From Paucimonas sp. (GTDB lineage Bacteria > Pseudomonadota > Gammaproteobacteria > Pseudomonadales > Pseudomonadaceae): a stretch of 64,000 nt of DNA. The stretch's first letter is position 1; each line of letters begins with the position of its first letter. The stretch is taken from the NCBI GenBank assembly GCA_031253995.1, contig JAIRVG010000045.1, positions 20,153 through 84,152 of the forward strand. Reading direction: 5' to 3'. The notes under the pieces are model-generated. The model searched no databases. It saw nothing but the letters and a program-made list of their open reading frames with translations, and had not been told where the DNA came from. This document shows, piece after piece, positions 54,314-63,494 of the stretch. The position numbers and the translations under genes were made by a program.

Positions 54314-55708
54314 ATGGATGACCAAGGACGCACTTCTTCCTCCAACCAGCCAATCCTTTATGTGTTGGATACCAACGTCCTGATTCACGACCCCAACGCC
54401 CTGCTCAACTTCGAAGAACACCACGTCGCCATTCCGATGACGGTGCTGGAGGAACTCGACAAGCTCAAGACCGGTAAACACACCGTCGCCGCCGAATGTC
54501 GCCAGGCCATCCGCCTGATCGACCAGACCCTGGGCGACGCAACGCCTTCCGATGTCGAACTGGGTGTGCCCATCCAGCGCGGCAAGAGCGGTCCGAAGGG
54601 TTCCCTGTCGATCCTGATGAACCAGCGCGCCGAACCCAATCGCCTGCTGCCCGAGCACCTCAACGACAACATCATCATCAACCAGGTCCTGGACTTGCGC
54701 GCCAAGCACAAGGATCGCGACGTGGTGCTGGTGACCAAAGACATCAACATGCGCCTCAAGGCCCGGGCTTGTGGGATCGCGGCCGAGGACTACAGCACCG
54801 ACCAACTGGTGGACGACGTCAGCCTGCTGTCCAAGGGCTACCACTCGGTCACAGGTTCGTTCTGGGACCGTGTCGCCAAGGTCGAGACCCGTCAGGAGCG
54901 CGGTCGTACCTGGCATCGGGTGCAACTGATCGACAACCTGCCGGCGGTGCACGTCAACGAGTTCATCATCGATGAACAGGGCTTCGTCGGCTGGATCAAG
55001 GGCATCAAGGACAGCGAGCTGCTGTTGCTCGACCTGCACCAGGAGCCGTTGCTGCACCAGGAAGCCTGGGGCCTGAAACCGCGGGATATCCATCAGGGCC
55101 TGGCGCTGTTCGCCTTGCTCGACCCGGACATCCACCTGGTCAACCTGACCGGCGCCGCCGGTTCCGGCAAGACCATTCTGGCGTTGGCTGCAGCCATCGA
55201 GCAGACCATGGTCAGCAAGCGCTACCGGCGCATCATCGCCACCCGCAGCGTGCAGGGCCTGGACCAGGAGATCGGCTTCCTGCCCGGTACCGAGGCGGAG
55301 AAGATGGAACCCTGGCTCGGCGCCATCACCGACAACCTCGAAGCCTTGCACATGGACGACGAGAGTACCCACGGCAGTGTCGAATACATTCTCGAAAGGG
55401 TGCCGCTGCAGTTCAAATCCCTGAACTACATCCGCGGGCGCAGCTTCCAGCAGAGCCTGATCCTGATCGACGAATGCCAGAACCTCACCCCGCACCAGAT
55501 GAAAACCATCATCACCCGTGCTGGCGCCGGTTCGAAGGTGATCTGCCTGGGCAACCTGGCGCAGATCGACACCCCCTACCTGTCGGCCACCAGCTCCGGG
55601 CTGACCTACCTCACCGAGCGCTTCAAGGACTTCCCCAACGGCGTGCACATCACCCTGCAAGGGGTGCCGCGGTCGATTCTGGCCGAATACGCGGAATCCC
55701 ATCTGTAA
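54314..55708 (+). CDS. PhoH2-type protein (PIN domain plus PhoH ATPase)
   Basis: A 464-residue protein. The N-terminal PIN ribonuclease domain has LYVLDTNVLIHDPNALLN and LVTKDINMRLKARACG with the acidic metal ligands. The C-terminal PhoH ATPase has Walker A GAAGSGKTILALAAA, Walker B LILIDECQNLT and IRGRSFQQS. Such proteins couple RNA unwinding to cleavage. In some bacteria the gene is paired with an antitoxin, but none is evident here. The start follows GGTGACC. A strong terminator lies after the stop. Confidence 0.92.
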   Translation: MDDQGRTSSSNQPILYVLDTNVLIHDPNALLNFEEHHVAIPMTVLEELDKLKTGKHTVAAECRQAIRLIDQTLGDATPSDVELGVPIQRGKSGPKGSLSILMNQRAEPNRLLPEHLNDNIIINQVLDLRAKHKDRDVVLVTKDINMRLKARACGIAAEDYSTDQLVDDVSLLSKGYHSVTGSFWDRVAKVETRQERGRTWHRVQLIDNLPAVHVNEFIIDEQGFVGWIKGIKDSELLLLDLHQEPLLHQEAWGLKPRDIHQGLALFALLDPDIHLVNLTGAAGSGKTILALAAAIEQTMVSKRYRRIIATRSVQGLDQEIGFLPGTEAEKMEPWLGAITDNLEALHMDDESTHGSVEYILERVPLQFKSLNYIRGRSFQQSLILIDECQNLTPHQMKTIITRAGAGSKVICLGNLAQIDTPYLSATSSGLTYLTERFKDFPNGVHITLQGVPRSILAEYAESHL

Positions 55709-55717
55709 CACCCGGCA

Positions 55718-55748
55718 CCGGGCGGCCATGCGCCGCCCGGTTTTTTTT
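55718..55748 (+). terminator. Rho-independent terminator after the PhoH-like gene
   Basis: CCGGGCGGC-CATGC-GCCGCCCGG followed by eight T residues, 9 bp after the stop codon. It separates the gene from moaCDE. Confidence 0.93.
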
Positions 55749-55807
55749 CGCTGCCAGATCCTGACCCGCGGGTTTACAATCATCGCCCCCGATCAGGAGT
55801 TCCCCTC

Positions 55808-56281
55808 GTGTTGACTCATCTCGATTCCCAAGGTCGCGCCGCCATGGTCGACGTCACCGACAAGGCCGTGACCCACCGCGAAGCCGTGGCCGAAGCGCGG
55901 GTGCGCATGCTCCCGCAGACGCTGAGCATGATTGTCGACGGTGCTCATCCCAAGGGCGATGTGTTCGCCGTGGCGCGCATCGCCGGCATCCAGGCGGCGA
56001 AGAAGACCAGTGACCTGATTCCGCTGTGCCATCCGCTGATGCTCACCAGCGTCAAGGTGGAACTGAGCGCCGAAGGCAGCGACTGCGTGCATATCGTCGC
56101 GCGCTGCAAGCTGTCCGGGCAGACCGGGGTGGAGATGGAGGCGCTGACCGCCGCCAGCGTCGCCGCGCTGACCATCTATGACATGTGCAAGGCCGCCGAC
56201 CGCGGCATGACCATCGAGCATGTGCGCCTGCTGGAGAAGCTCGGCGGCAAGAGCGGCCACTACCAGGCGGACGCGCAATGA
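55808..56281 (+). CDS. moaC: Cyclic pyranopterin monophosphate synthase
   Basis: A 157-residue enzyme that, after MoaA, closes cyclic pyranopterin monophosphate in molybdenum cofactor synthesis. The start is GTG at 55808 with AGGAG nine bases before. The family sequence is continuous: [36 protein letters not shown], and [24 protein letters not shown]. Its stop overlaps moaD (ATGA). moaCDE form a tight operon. Confidence 0.96.
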   Translation: MLTHLDSQGRAAMVDVTDKAVTHREAVAEARVRMLPQTLSMIVDGAHPKGDVFAVARIAGIQAAKKTSDLIPLCHPLMLTSVKVELSAEGSDCVHIVARCKLSGQTGVEMEALTAASVAALTIYDMCKAADRGMTIEHVRLLEKLGGKSGHYQADAQ

Positions 56282-56523
56282 AGATCAAGGTGGTCTATTT
56301 CGCCCGTTACCGTGAAGTGCTGGGCCGCGATGGCGAGGTGCTCGACGGTGATTTCGCCCGCATCGAGGACGTGCGCCAGGCCCTGCTCGGCAAGGGCGAG
56401 GCCTATGCCGTGCTGGCCGAGCAGAACCTGATGTGCGCACGCAACCAGGACCTGTGCAAGCCCGACGAAGCCCTGGAAGACGGCGACGAAGTGGCCTTCT
56501 TCCCGCCGGTCACGGGAGGTTGA
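56278..56523 (+). CDS. moaD: Molybdopterin synthase small subunit
   Basis: An 81-residue ubiquitin-like sulfur carrier. It ends in the required Gly-Gly (FFPPVTGG), whose C-terminus becomes the thiocarboxylate. [16 protein letters not shown] is typical of the N-terminus. It gives sulfur to cyclic pyranopterin together with MoaE. ATG 56278 overlaps the moaC stop. Confidence 0.95.
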   Translation: MKIKVVYFARYREVLGRDGEVLDGDFARIEDVRQALLGKGEAYAVLAEQNLMCARNQDLCKPDEALEDGDEVAFFPPVTGG

Positions 56524-56524
56524 G

Positions 56525-56971
56525 ATGAGCGTCCGGGTCCAGAGTGCGCCCTTCGATCCGGGGGCGGAAACCAGTGCGATGCATGCGGCCAATGTCGGCG
56601 TCGGCGCGGTGGTGGCGTTCGTCGGCTATGTCCGCGACTTCAATGATGGCCTGGAGGTGGCGGGGATGTTTCTCGAACACTATCCGGGGATGACCGAGAA
56701 GGCCCTGGGCAAGATCGTGATCGAGGCCGAACAGCGCTGGCCGTTGCTCAAGGTCGAGGTGCTGCACCGGATTGGCGCCCTTGAACCGGGCGAGCCGATC
56801 GTTTTCGTAGGCGTTGCCAGTGCCCACCGCCAGGCGGCGTTCGACGCCTGCAACTTCATCATGGACTACCTCAAGACCCGCGCGCCGTTCTGGAAGAAGG
56901 AACAGACCAGCGAAGGAGAGCGCTGGGTCGAGGGGAAACAGAGCGATACCGATGCGGCGGGGCGCTGGTAA
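56525..56971 (+). CDS. moaE: Molybdopterin synthase large subunit
   Basis: A 148-residue catalytic subunit. GAVVAFVGYVRDFNDG near residue 27, EHYPGMTEKALGKIVIEAEQRW, and HRIGALEPGEPIVFVGVASAHR are the family landmarks, with the catalytic Lys in LKTRAPFWKKE. It starts one base after the moaD stop. With MoaD it makes molybdopterin. A REP pair follows the gene. Confidence 0.95.
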   Translation: MSVRVQSAPFDPGAETSAMHAANVGVGAVVAFVGYVRDFNDGLEVAGMFLEHYPGMTEKALGKIVIEAEQRWPLLKVEVLHRIGALEPGEPIVFVGVASAHRQAAFDACNFIMDYLKTRAPFWKKEQTSEGERWVEGKQSDTDAAGRW

Positions 56972-56991
56972 ACACCACTTCTGAAAACTGT

Positions 56992-57080
56992 ACAAAACCC
57001 TGTGGGAGCTGGCTTGCCAGCGATTGCGATGGTGAATTCACCACCGTCATCGCTGGCAAGCCAGCTCCCACAGGGTTTTG
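56992..57080. repeat. Perfect long REP palindrome after moaE
   Basis: A 33-bp arm (56992-57024, ACAAAACCCTGTGGGAGCTG...) is repeated exactly inverted at 57048-57080. The centre contains a further palindrome, GGTGAATTCACC. This is the most perfect REP structure of the window and lies between moaE and the binding-protein gene. Confidence 0.9.
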
Positions 57081-57120
57081 TGTTGCTCTTGAAAACTCCG
57101 CTGGTTGTGTTTCCATACAA

Positions 57121-57135
57121 TAAAGTCCAGTATGG
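57121..57135 (+). promoter_or_regulatory. TAAAGTCCAGTATGG, shared motif of the dau-like locus
   Basis: This 15-mer lies 94 bp before the binding-protein gene. A closely related sequence in the same orientation to its gene, AAAAGTCCATAATGG, lies before the DauB-like gene (59746-59760). It could be a shared operator or part of the -10 region. It also overlaps a CCATAC/GTATGG inverted repeat (57113-57135). Confidence 0.5.
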
Positions 57136-57228
57136 ATTAACAAGTACAAAACAACGATAGGCCCCTGCGCCTGACTCCTTTCCTCTGTCTTGTCACCCCC
57201 AACACAACAACGAGCGAGAGAGACCCAC

Positions 57229-58008
57229 ATGAAGACCACTCACCTGATCGCCGGCCTGGCCCTCGGCCTGCTGGCCAGCAGCCCGCTGTTCGCGGCAGAC
57301 AAGCCTCTGCGCATCGGCATCGAGGCCGCCTACCCACCCTTCGCCTACAAGACCCCGGAAGGCAAGATCGCCGGCTTCGACTACGACATCGGCAACGCCC
57401 TGTGCGCCGAGATGAAGGTCGAGTGCCAGTGGACCGAGCAGGAGTACGACGGCCTGATTCCGTCGCTGAAGGTGAAGAAGATCGATGCCGCGCTGTCCTC
57501 GATCACCATCACCGAGGAACGCAAGAACTCCGTGGACTTCTCCCACAAGTACTACTTCACCGGCGCTCGCCTGGCGATGAAGGAAGGCGTCCAGGTCGAT
57601 GACCAGTACGAAGCCCTGAAGGGCAAGCGCATCGGCGTGCAGCGTGCCACCACCACCGACCGCTACGTGCGCACGGTGCTGGAGCCCAAGGGCGTGATCG
57701 TGGTGCCGTACACCACCAACGAAGAGATCTTCATGGACCTGGTGGCCGGGCGCCTGGACGGTGTGTTCGCCGATACCATCCCGCTGCAGCTGGGCTTCCT
57801 GGACACGCCGAAGGGCCAGGGCTTCGCCTTCGTCGGGCCGGAACTGAAGGATCCGAAGTTCGTCGGTGAGGGTGCCGGTATCGCCGTGCGCAAGGGCAAT
57901 ACCGAGCTGGTCGGCAAGCTGAACGCAGCCATCGATGCGATCCGCGCCAATGGCGAGTACCAGAAGATCCAGGCGAAGTACTTCAAGACCGATATCTACG
58001 GCGACTGA
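57229..58008 (+). CDS. Periplasmic basic-amino-acid-binding protein (ArgT/AotJ type)
   Basis: A 259-residue exported binding protein with signal peptide ([17 protein letters not shown]). The mature start [37 protein letters not shown] is that of Lys/Arg/Orn-binding proteins, and [19 protein letters not shown] and [15 protein letters not shown] follow. No permease or ATPase genes are beside it, so it must work with a transporter encoded elsewhere. In P. aeruginosa a similar gene lies next to dauR. ATG 57229 gives a proper signal peptide. Confidence 0.88.
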   Translation: MKTTHLIAGLALGLLASSPLFAADKPLRIGIEAAYPPFAYKTPEGKIAGFDYDIGNALCAEMKVECQWTEQEYDGLIPSLKVKKIDAALSSITITEERKNSVDFSHKYYFTGARLAMKEGVQVDDQYEALKGKRIGVQRATTTDRYVRTVLEPKGVIVVPYTTNEEIFMDLVAGRLDGVFADTIPLQLGFLDTPKGQGFAFVGPELKDPKFVGEGAGIAVRKGNTELVGKLNAAIDAIRANGEYQKIQAKYFKTDIYGD

Positions 58009-58039
58009 TCTGTAGTCCTGGACCTGTGGGAGCGTCGGG

Positions 58040-58660
58040 CTATGCCTTCAGCTCCTTCAGGTGCTTGTACACCGTAGCCCGCCCCATGTTCAGCACATTG
58101 GCCACATAGTTGGCCGCACTCTTGCCCTTGAACGCGCCCTCGGCATGCAGGGCCAGGACCAGCTCGCGCTTGTGGTCGCGGTTGAGCAGGTTGAGGCTGA
58201 GCTGGCGCTGGCGCAGCCAGCTGTTGAGGAAGGTGTTGATGCGCTCCTGCCAGTCGTCGCGGAACAGCGCGTCCGGCTGCGGGATCAGCTTGCTCGGCGA
58301 GAGGAACAGGTCCAGCGCCGCCTTGACGTTCTCGAACAGGGAAATGTTCAGGTTGATGCACAGCACCGCCAGCGGCTGGCCCGCTGCGTCGCGCAGCACG
58401 GTGCTCAGCGAACGGATCTTCTGCCCGTCCCAGTTGAGTTTCTCGTAGGGCCCGATATTGGTCTCGTCGGTGCCGTCCTCGAACATGTCCTCCAGCGCCG
58501 CGTCATCACCCACTTCACGCTTGGACAGGTTGTTGGCGATGTAGTCGATCTTCTGCGTGCGCAGGTCGTGCAGCACCACTTCGGCGTGGGGGAAGAACAG
58601 GGTGGCGATGGCGTCGGCGATCGCCCGGTAGTTCTGCAGGAAAGGGTCGGTGGTGGACAT
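58040..58660 (-). CDS. dauR: YheO/DauR-family transcriptional regulator
   Basis: A 206-residue regulator. The N-terminal PAS-like YheO domain is at residues ~10-125 (AIADAIATLFFPHAEVVLHDL, NIGPYEKLNWDGQKIRSLS, AVLCINLNISLFENVKAALD). The C-terminal helix-turn-helix is SAANYVANVLNMGRATVYKHLKEL. DauR of P. aeruginosa controls D-arginine use. The assignment here rests on family plus neighbours (binding protein and DauB-like enzyme), and it lies 96 bp downstream of the latter. An ArgT-type gene is convergent with it. Confidence 0.78.
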   Translation of the reverse strand: MSTTDPFLQNYRAIADAIATLFFPHAEVVLHDLRTQKIDYIANNLSKREVGDDAALEDMFEDGTDETNIGPYEKLNWDGQKIRSLSTVLRDAAGQPLAVLCINLNISLFENVKAALDLFLSPSKLIPQPDALFRDDWQERINTFLNSWLRQRQLSLNLLNRDHKRELVLALHAEGAFKGKSAANYVANVLNMGRATVYKHLKELKA

Positions 58661-58756
58661 TCGGGCTCCGCGAAGGGGGTCAGCGTCCTTGGGCCAAGGA
58701 CGCTGGGAGTGTGCCGCAAACGCGCGGGGGCGTCACCCGGCCAGGACGGCCACGAC

Positions 58757-59707
58757 TCAGTGGCCGCGTTGCAGGTGATACAGGGCGTTGGCCAGGGCGA
58801 CGTCTTCCAGGCCCAGGCCGATGGAGCGGAAGAAGGCGTGGCGCTGGTAGTCCGGGCGCGAGGCCTGGCCGCTGACCAGTTCCGGCAGGTCGCCGATGAT
58901 GGCCTCCGGGTTCCAGCCGTGCTGTTCGGCGGCCAGGCGCATTTCCCCGGCGCTGCCCGGGGTGGTGCGGCGGTAGTCGCAGTACACGTCCATCGCCGCC
59001 AGGCTGGCCGGTGGTACCTCATGAGCACGCACCGCGTTGGTGCTGATGGAAGTGATCAGCGCCGGCTTGCTCAGCTTGGCCGGGTCGATGACCGGCTTGG
59101 CCGAGGAGGTGCAGAGCAGGATCACGTCGGCGTCGGCCAGGGCGGAATCGGCGTCGTCGTGCAGGCTCAGGCGCGGATCGGACGAGGCCAGGGCATCGCG
59201 GTCGCTGGCGCCGAGGTTTTTCAGGCTTGGCGCGTAGAGGCGGATGTCCTGCCAGGGGCGCAGGGTGCGGGCGTAGTGCAGGTGGGCGCGGGCCACCGGG
59301 CCGGCGCCGATGATGGTCAGTCGCTGCGCGGATTCCGGGGCGAGGGCATCCACGGCGACAGCGGTGGCGGCGGCGGTGCGAGCGATGGTCAGCTCGCCGG
59401 CATCGCAGAGCAGCAGGGGTTGGCCGTTGTCCATGGACATCAGCAGGGTCCAGGCGGTGACCAGCGGGCCCTGCTCGCGAACGATGTAGGGCGAGGTCTT
59501 GAGGCCGTAGACGCGGTCTTCGGCGAGGACGCCGCCGTAGTTGATGAAGTCGCCCTGGCCGGCGGGGAATTCCACCAGTTGCTGTGGCGGCTGCACCGCC
59601 TGGCCGGCGGCGAGGTCGCGGAACAGGTCGCGCAGCACCCGGAGGACATCCACCTGGGCGAGCAGTTGACGGGCTTGCTGCTGATCGAGAACGAGGGGGG
59701 CGGACAT
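58757..59707 (-). CDS. Ornithine cyclodeaminase/mu-crystallin-family dehydrogenase (DauB-like)
   Basis: A 316-residue NAD(P)-dependent enzyme. The substrate part includes FPAGQGDFINYGGVLAEDRVYGLKTSPYI with the basic residues of the family. The Rossmann motif is IIGAGPVARAHLHYARTL (~residue 131), and LITSISTNAVRAHEVP is typical. In P. aeruginosa the related DauB reduces 2-ketoarginine with ammonia to L-arginine after DauA oxidises D-arginine. Here the regulator gene follows directly and no dauA lies in the locus. Ketimine reduction of another amino acid is also possible. Confidence 0.78.
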   Translation of the reverse strand: MSAPLVLDQQQARQLLAQVDVLRVLRDLFRDLAAGQAVQPPQQLVEFPAGQGDFINYGGVLAEDRVYGLKTSPYIVREQGPLVTAWTLLMSMDNGQPLLLCDAGELTIARTAAATAVAVDALAPESAQRLTIIGAGPVARAHLHYARTLRPWQDIRLYAPSLKNLGASDRDALASSDPRLSLHDDADSALADADVILLCTSSAKPVIDPAKLSKPALITSISTNAVRAHEVPPASLAAMDVYCDYRRTTPGSAGEMRLAAEQHGWNPEAIIGDLPELVSGQASRPDYQRHAFFRSIGLGLEDVALANALYHLQRGH

Positions 59708-59731
59708 CGAGGTGGACTCCGGGGTTGGGGT

Positions 59732-59767
59732 TTAAACTAATTTTTCCATTATGGACTTTTAGTTTAA
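59732..59767 (-). promoter_or_regulatory. Inverted repeat in the DauB-like promoter
   Basis: TTAAACTAA and TTAGTTTAA are perfect 9-bp arms separated by 18 bp, starting 25 bp before the gene. Within lies AAAAGTCCATAATGG, the motif shared with the binding-protein gene; its CATAAT may be the -10. A DauR operator is a reasonable guess. Confidence 0.55.
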
Positions 59768-59835
59768 GTTTTTTCTATCCCGGGTCTGAAAATTATCTGC
59801 ACATCTCACGCGCCTGCAGAGACCAAGATCCAGGC

Positions 59836-59864
59836 ATAAAAAAACGCAGTCCGAAGACTGCGTT
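59836..59864 (-). terminator. Rho-independent terminator after rhlB
   Basis: On the minus strand AACGCAGTC-TTCG-GACTGCGTT is followed by a run of T residues (complement of 59838-59844), 9 bp beyond the rhlB stop. The UUCG loop makes it very stable. Confidence 0.93.
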
Positions 59865-59872
59865 CCCTATGC

Positions 59873-61303
59873 TCATCCGTGCCGCTTCGGCACCGCCTTG
59901 AGCAACTCCGTCGGCGGCATCTCGCAACTGATCTTGCGCCCCAGCAGTTCCTCGATCGCCGGCAACTGGTAGGAATCATCTTCACCAGCAAAGCTGATCG
60001 AAACCCCGCTGGTGCCCGCCCGACCAGTACGGCCAATCCGGTGCACGTAGTCGTCCGGGTCTTCCGGCAGGGTGAAGTTGATCACGTGGCTGATGCCATC
60101 GATATGGATCCCGCGCCCCGCCACGTCGGTGGCCACCAGCACGGTGATGCGCCCTTCGCGGAAGTTCTCCAGGGTGCGGATGCGCTTGTGCTGCGGCACG
60201 TCGCCGGACAGTTGCGCGGCATTCACACCGTCGCGCACCAGGCGCTCCTCGATGCGCCGCACCTCGTCCTTGCGGTTGGCGAAGACGATGACCCGTTCCC
60301 ACTTGTTCTCGGTGACCAGGTTGTACAGCAGCTTGTACTTGTCGCTGCCGGCCACGGCGTAGACATGCTGCTCCACGGTTTCGCTGGCGACGTTCTCCGG
60401 CTCGATCTCGACGATGGCCGGATTGGTGGTCCACTGCTTGGCCAGGTTCATCACGTCTTCGGTGAAAGTAGCGGAGAACAGCAGGGTCTGACGCTCGGCC
60501 TTCGGCGGAGTCTGGCGAATGATCTGACGCACCTGCGGGATGAAGCCCATGTCCAGCATGCGGTCGGCTTCGTCCAGGACCATCACCTCGACCATGTCCA
60601 GGTGCACCTCGCCGCGCTGGTTGAAGTCCAGCAGGCGGCCCGGTGTGGCGACCAGGATGTCGCAGTGGCGGGCTTCCAGGGCCTTGAGCTGCTTGTCGTA
60701 GTCCATGCCGCCGACGAAGGTCATGACATTGAGGCCGGTGTACTTGGTCAGCGCCGCGGCGTCCTTGGCGATCTGCACCACCAGCTCGCGGGTCGGGGCG
60801 ATGATCAGCGCCCGCGGTTCGCCCATGTAGCGCTCTTTCGGCGGCGGGGTCTGCTGCAGCTGGGTGATGATCGAGATCAGGAAGGCCGCGGTCTTGCCGG
60901 TACCGGTCTGGGCCCGGCCAATGGCGTCCTGGCCGCGCAGGGTAAAGCCGAGGACCTGCGCCTGGATCGGCGTGCAATACGGGAAACCGAGGTCGTGGAT
61001 GGCGTGCATCAGCTCGGCGGAGAGCTTGAAGTCGTGGAAGCGAGTCTTGCCTTCCTGGGGCTCGACCACGAAGTCTTCCAGCTTCCAGGTCGAGGCCTGG
61101 GGTTTGGGCTTGCGCTCGCGGCGCGGCTTGGCAGCTGCCGGTTCGGCCTGTGTCGGCCGGGCCGTTTCGGCCTTGACCGGGGCCGCAGGGGCGGGGACGG
61201 GAGCGGGTATCGGCGCGGGCGGCTGCATCACGGGGGCAGCGCTTTCGGCGGCGAGTTGCTCGACCTCGCTCTTGCCGAACATCTTCTTGAGTGCTTTGAG
61301 CAC
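59873..61303 (-). CDS. rhlB: DEAD-box RNA helicase RhlB
   Basis: A 476-residue ATP-dependent RNA helicase. An Ala/Pro-rich low-complexity lead (~25-70) precedes the core: Q motif GFPYCTPIQ, motif I AQTGTGKT, motif Ib TPGR, motif II DEAD, motif III SAT and motif [12 protein letters not shown]. RhlB unwinds RNA for the degradosome in relatives. The N-terminal [14 protein letters not shown] stretch is typical of the Pseudomonas form. It ends in a strong terminator and lies next to the DauB-like gene, as in P. aeruginosa. Confidence 0.93.
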   Translation of the reverse strand: MLKALKKMFGKSEVEQLAAESAAPVMQPPAPIPAPVPAPAAPVKAETARPTQAEPAAAKPRRERKPKPQASTWKLEDFVVEPQEGKTRFHDFKLSAELMHAIHDLGFPYCTPIQAQVLGFTLRGQDAIGRAQTGTGKTAAFLISIITQLQQTPPPKERYMGEPRALIIAPTRELVVQIAKDAAALTKYTGLNVMTFVGGMDYDKQLKALEARHCDILVATPGRLLDFNQRGEVHLDMVEVMVLDEADRMLDMGFIPQVRQIIRQTPPKAERQTLLFSATFTEDVMNLAKQWTTNPAIVEIEPENVASETVEQHVYAVAGSDKYKLLYNLVTENKWERVIVFANRKDEVRRIEERLVRDGVNAAQLSGDVPQHKRIRTLENFREGRITVLVATDVAGRGIHIDGISHVINFTLPEDPDDYVHRIGRTGRAGTSGVSISFAGEDDSYQLPAIEELLGRKISCEMPPTELLKAVPKRHG

Positions 61304-61405
61304 GATCTTCTCGTCAATTGGTTAAGGAATGTACGCCGGGCAGTGTAATGCAAGATCCGGGCTCGGCGTAGTGGAATGAGCCGACAACTACAGGGAATGC
61401 GACTT

Positions 61406-62074
<669 letters not shown>

Positions 62075-62199
62075 TTAGTGCACGCGTTTTCACGGGGGTG
62101 CATGAAAAAAAGGCATGAAGTGAACACAGATAAAAAATGATGTCGCATTGCTATAACTTTGCCTGTTGTAACTGACTGAAACGCTTTAGCGAAACAATC

Positions 62200-62215
62200 T
62201 GGTACGCGCTTTGCA
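62200..62215 (+). promoter_or_regulatory. Sigma-54 promoter before aapJ
   Basis: TGGTACGCGCTTTGCA has GG and GC with the exact -24/-12 spacing and differs from TGGCACG-N4-TTGCA by one base. It lies 184 bp before aapJ. The upstream 100 bp contain GAAACGCTTTAGCGAAAC, which includes a short palindrome and could be an enhancer site. Confidence 0.82.
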
Positions 62216-62398
62216 ATTCCCCCAAGGACGTGAGGGAAGTAGCAATGTGCGGTAACACCCCTCATGGGAAATCCAAGGCTGTCACAGAACAGCGAATTGC
62301 GCCAATTGACCCAATAACAAGCCGAAAAGGGTCGGATGCGCCTCATAAGGGTGCGGTGCAAGCCGGCTCAACACAATAAGAGCGAACTGGAGGTTTTA

Positions 62399-63427
62399 AT
62401 GAAGATGTTGAAGACCACCCTGGCAGTCATGACGGCTGCCGCAGCACTGGGCGTGAGCGCCATGGCCCAGGCGGGTGCGACCCTGGATGCGGTGCAGAAG
62501 AAAGGTTTTGTCCAGTGCGGCGTCAGTGACGGCCTGCCGGGCTTCTCGGTACCGGACGCCAAGGGCACCATCGTCGGCATCGACGCCGACGTCTGCCGCG
62601 CCGTCGCAGCCGCAGTGTTCGGCGACGCCACCAAGGTCAAGTTCAGCCAGCTGAACGCCAAGGAGCGCTTCACCGCGCTGCAGTCCGGCGAAGTCGACGT
62701 GCTGTCGCGCAACACCACCTGGACCAGCTCGCGCGACGCCGGCATGGGCCTGGTGTTCGCCGGTGTCACCTACTACGACGGCATCGGCTTCCTGGTGAAC
62801 AAGAAGCTCGGCGTTTCCAGCGCCAAGGAGCTGGACGGTGCAACCATCTGCATCCAGGCCGGTACCACCACCGAGCTGAACGTGTCGGACTACTTCCGCG
62901 CCAACGGCCTGAAATACACCCCTATCACCTTCGACACTTCCGACGAGAGCGCCAAGTCGCTGGAGTCCGGTCGTTGCGACGTGCTGACCTCGGACAAGTC
63001 GCAGCTCTACGCACAACGCTCCAAGCTGGCCGCGCCGACCGACTACGTCGTGCTGCCGGAAACCATCTCCAAGGAGCCACTGGGCCCGGTGGTGCGTAAA
63101 GGCGACGAAGAGTGGTTCTCCATCGTGCGCTGGACCCTGTTCGCCATGCTCAACGCCGAAGAGGCGGGCATCACCTCGAAGAACGTCGAGGCCGAAGCCA
63201 AGGCGACCAAGAACCCCGACGTCGCGCGCATGCTCGGTGCCGACGGCGAGTACGGCAAGGACCTGAAACTGCCGAAGGACTGGGTGGTGCAGATCGTCAA
63301 GCAGGTGGGTAACTACGGCGAAGTGTTCGAGAAGAACCTTGGCAAGAGCACCCCGTTGCAGATCGACCGCGGTCTGAACGCCCTGTGGAACAACGGCGGC
63401 ATCCAGTACGCGCCTCCGGTGCGCTGA
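62399..63427 (+). CDS. aapJ: Amino-acid ABC transporter binding protein AapJ
   Basis: A 342-residue periplasmic binding protein. The signal peptide (LAVMTAAAALGVSAMAQA) is followed by GATLDAVQKKGFVQCGVSDGLPGFS, the typical general L-amino-acid binding protein start, and ERFTALQSGEVDVLSRNTTWT and ICIQAGTTTELNVSDYF. ATG 62399 has GGAGG in front. A sigma-54 promoter points to nitrogen or acidic-amino-acid control. It is followed by a strong hairpin and the permease gene aapQ. Confidence 0.94.
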   Translation: MKMLKTTLAVMTAAAALGVSAMAQAGATLDAVQKKGFVQCGVSDGLPGFSVPDAKGTIVGIDADVCRAVAAAVFGDATKVKFSQLNAKERFTALQSGEVDVLSRNTTWTSSRDAGMGLVFAGVTYYDGIGFLVNKKLGVSSAKELDGATICIQAGTTTELNVSDYFRANGLKYTPITFDTSDESAKSLESGRCDVLTSDKSQLYAQRSKLAAPTDYVVLPETISKEPLGPVVRKGDEEWFSIVRWTLFAMLNAEEAGITSKNVEAEAKATKNPDVARMLGADGEYGKDLKLPKDWVVQIVKQVGNYGEVFEKNLGKSTPLQIDRGLNALWNNGGIQYAPPVR

Positions 63428-63434
63428 TTGGGCC

Positions 63435-63466
63435 GGCCCGCGGTGACGCTCCTGTCACCGCGGGCC
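63435..63466 (+). terminator. Hairpin between aapJ and aapQ
   Basis: GGCCCGCGGTGAC-GCTCCT-GTCACCGCGGGCC is a perfect 13-bp stem, 7 bp after aapJ. It lacks a T-tract, so it likely protects aapJ mRNA and lowers read-through, giving more binding protein than permease. Confidence 0.8.
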
Positions 63467-63494
63467 GTATCGTTCCTTCTTTTCGGGGCCTTTC

